A DNA stretch of 34,174 bases, taken from IMG/VR virus record IMGVR_UViG_3300032236_000729, positions 1-34,174 of that record; one strand, 5' to 3'. Position 1 is the stretch's first letter. Each line of letters opens with the position of its first letter. This document shows, one piece after another, positions 33,175 to 34,174 of the stretch. The position numbers were made by a program, and so were the translations under genes. Below the pieces are notes generated by a model. It was not told the DNA's origin, made no database searches, and was given only the letters and a program-made list of their open reading frames with translations. This DNA is from a virus.

Positions 33175-34074
33175 TTATAATTGAGTTATAGTTTCATTTA
33201 CACCAGGAATATTTGGTGGTATATTTTCTGGTGATGTTGTTCCAGCTTCGGCATTATTAGTGGCAGTTGTTGTATCAGTTACTGCTTTAACTTGGTCTTT
33301 AACCATAGTTATCATACTATTTTGTAATGCAGTCAAACAGTTTGTAACTAGTTGTAATAATTTAGCAGGTAGTGACATCATGAATGTGATAAGTTCTTGT
33401 GCTGCATCTATCCATTCTTTTAATGTCTTTATTTGTTTCTTTACCCATTTCACATATACTTCAATTTCTTTTATCTTTGCTTTGATTGCTTTGACTGCAT
33501 TTTTTATCATCTCTACTACTGGATCTATCAAATCTGTTGATACCCACTGAGCAAAATCTTCTAATGCTTTAGTATTTACTGCTGGAAAAAGTTCAAACTC
33601 TACTTTTATCTTTTTGAAAAGTGCCGGTAATTTGATACTACATGTGTGTGCCGGAAGAGTATTGTTTAGTGCTGTAGTTGTGTTAGCAATAATCCCCTGT
33701 GCAAATTTAGGAAGACTCGATCCATCCTGTTGTGATACAGGAGAACTGTTTGATGCACCAGGTGGTGGAACTGGTGGTTTAACTTCTTTGGGAGTTCCGT
33801 TGGATGAATATTTTTGTGGGGCATAGTTTGGTGCAACACCAACAGGATCTTCATGACCTGGTATCGTATATCCAATATCAAGTTGTTTTGCAAAATTTGT
33901 TGCATCAAGTTTATTTTCCGATGTATAAACATCTTCCCCAGTTACTATATTTTGAACAACATATGTCGGTGGAGGTGTTTCTCCACTGGGTAAAGCACTG
34001 TATTGATACTCTATGGTTCTATAGTCCCCATTTTTTGATACCGTACTATACACATTATAACTTGATACTGCCAT
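33175..34074 (-). CDS. Helical hub-region protein of unknown function (299 aa)
   Basis: The N-terminal about 75 residues are a small beta domain (RTIEYQYSALPSGETPPPTY, VVQNIVTGEDVYTSENKLDA) echoing short host-like query domains. A proline/serine-rich linker (about 88-125) follows, then a long amphipathic helical half (DPVVEMIKNAVKAIKAKIKE, YVKWVKKQIKTLKEWIDAAQ, LPAKLLQLVTNCLTALQNSM). It is Lys-rich with hydrophobic faces and no clear transmembrane segment. It lies between the gp5 OB-fold end and the spike gene, so it is probably a virion or assembly protein of the hub; tape-like, membrane-active or chaperone roles are all possible. I do not recognise the family with confidence. Confidence 0.6.
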   Translation of the reverse strand: MAVSSYNVYSTVSKNGDYRTIEYQYSALPSGETPPPTYVVQNIVTGEDVYTSENKLDATNFAKQLDIGYTIPGHEDPVGVAPNYAPQKYSSNGTPKEVKPPVPPPGASNSSPVSQQDGSSLPKFAQGIIANTTTALNNTLPAHTCSIKLPALFKKIKVEFELFPAVNTKALEDFAQWVSTDLIDPVVEMIKNAVKAIKAKIKEIEVYVKWVKKQIKTLKEWIDAAQELITFMMSLPAKLLQLVTNCLTALQNSMITMVKDQVKAVTDTTTATNNAEAGTTSPENIPPNIPGVNETITQL

Positions 34075-34083
34075 TTTTATAAC

Positions 34084-34174
34084 CTATTCTTTTATATAAG
34101 GTAATACACCCATCATTATTGGAAACTGTGCAGACTCTCCGTCCATGAAGAAACCAACAATCCAATCACCAACC
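34084..34174 (-). CDS. 5: gp5-like hub protein, C-terminal end of OB-fold part (partial)
   Basis: The right edge of the window opens inside a minus-strand gene that reads VGDWIVGFFMDGESAQFPIM, then MGVLPYIKE and TAG. The pattern VGDxVxGFFxDG..xQxPxxMGxLP is that of the N-terminal OB-fold domain of T4 gp5 and related baseplate hub proteins. The gene stops here rather than running into a lysozyme or beta-helix, so the gp5 architecture seems to be split over two genes. The rest lies outside the window. Confidence 0.75.
   Translation of the reverse strand, partial: VGDWIVGFFMDGESAQFPIMMGVLPYIKE

Noticed and set aside
33666-33932. 88-codon minus-strand ORF inside the 299-aa gene
   Set aside because: Out-of-frame shadow rich in His, Leu and Gln, with no ribosome binding site and no recognisable domain.

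Overview
The window looks like the baseplate and tail-fibre block of a T4-like contractile-tailed phage (myovirus) of the marine or freshwater exo-T-even type. The evidence is one unbroken series of tightly packed genes, all read right to left on the minus strand, in AT-rich DNA. At its head are recognisable homologues of T4 baseplate genes in the T4 order: gp5 end, spike, gp25, gp6, gp7, gp8. A very large DUF4815-type structural protein and a crowd of fibre proteins follow, and a gp15-like tail-completion protein comes near the end. The cyanophage and pelagiphage groups share this style of fibre gene. The host cannot be fixed from this window. No tRNA, rRNA, integrase, transposase or CRISPR array was seen.

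Layout in the direction of transcription (right to left). 34174-31978 holds the C-terminal end of a gp5 OB-fold protein, an unrecognised 299-aa helical protein, a 100-aa coiled-coil protein and a separate gp5C-like spike beta-helix with an HxH tip. 31963-26359 holds gp25, gp6 and gp7, which overlap by one base each (TAATG). 26355-24340 is a fibre gene sitting between gp7 and gp8. 24317-22950 is gp8. 22873-16481 is the 2130-aa DUF4815 protein, in the place of T4 gp9/gp10. 16479-12339 holds a small coiled-coil protein, a 1121-aa fibre with an autocleaving S74 chaperone tail, and two small proteins. A strong hairpin terminator follows at 12281-12315. 12263-4232 holds a BppU-like small protein, a 100-aa protein, and three fibre-type proteins with related N-terminal heads (669, 266 and 1292 aa), with a coiled-coil protein among them. 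After a 171-base non-coding gap come gp15 (4060-2996), an 848-aa fibre made mostly of an 18/25-residue repeat and ending in S74, and the start of an RCC1-type beta-propeller protein that runs off the left edge.

How the genes work together: gp25, gp6, gp7 and gp8 build the wedge, the gp5/spike proteins form the central hub needle, gp15 caps the tail tube and sheath, and the DUF4815 protein and the fibre set form the baseplate periphery that reads the host surface. The fibres fall into classes by N-terminal head and share internal modules, in one case as a 41-base identical DNA stretch. This suggests a recombining toolkit of adhesins. Expression signals are sparse: exact matches to the T4 late promoter TATAAATA at 11583-11590 and 31968-31975, and two hairpins with a late-promoter-like octamer in the loop.
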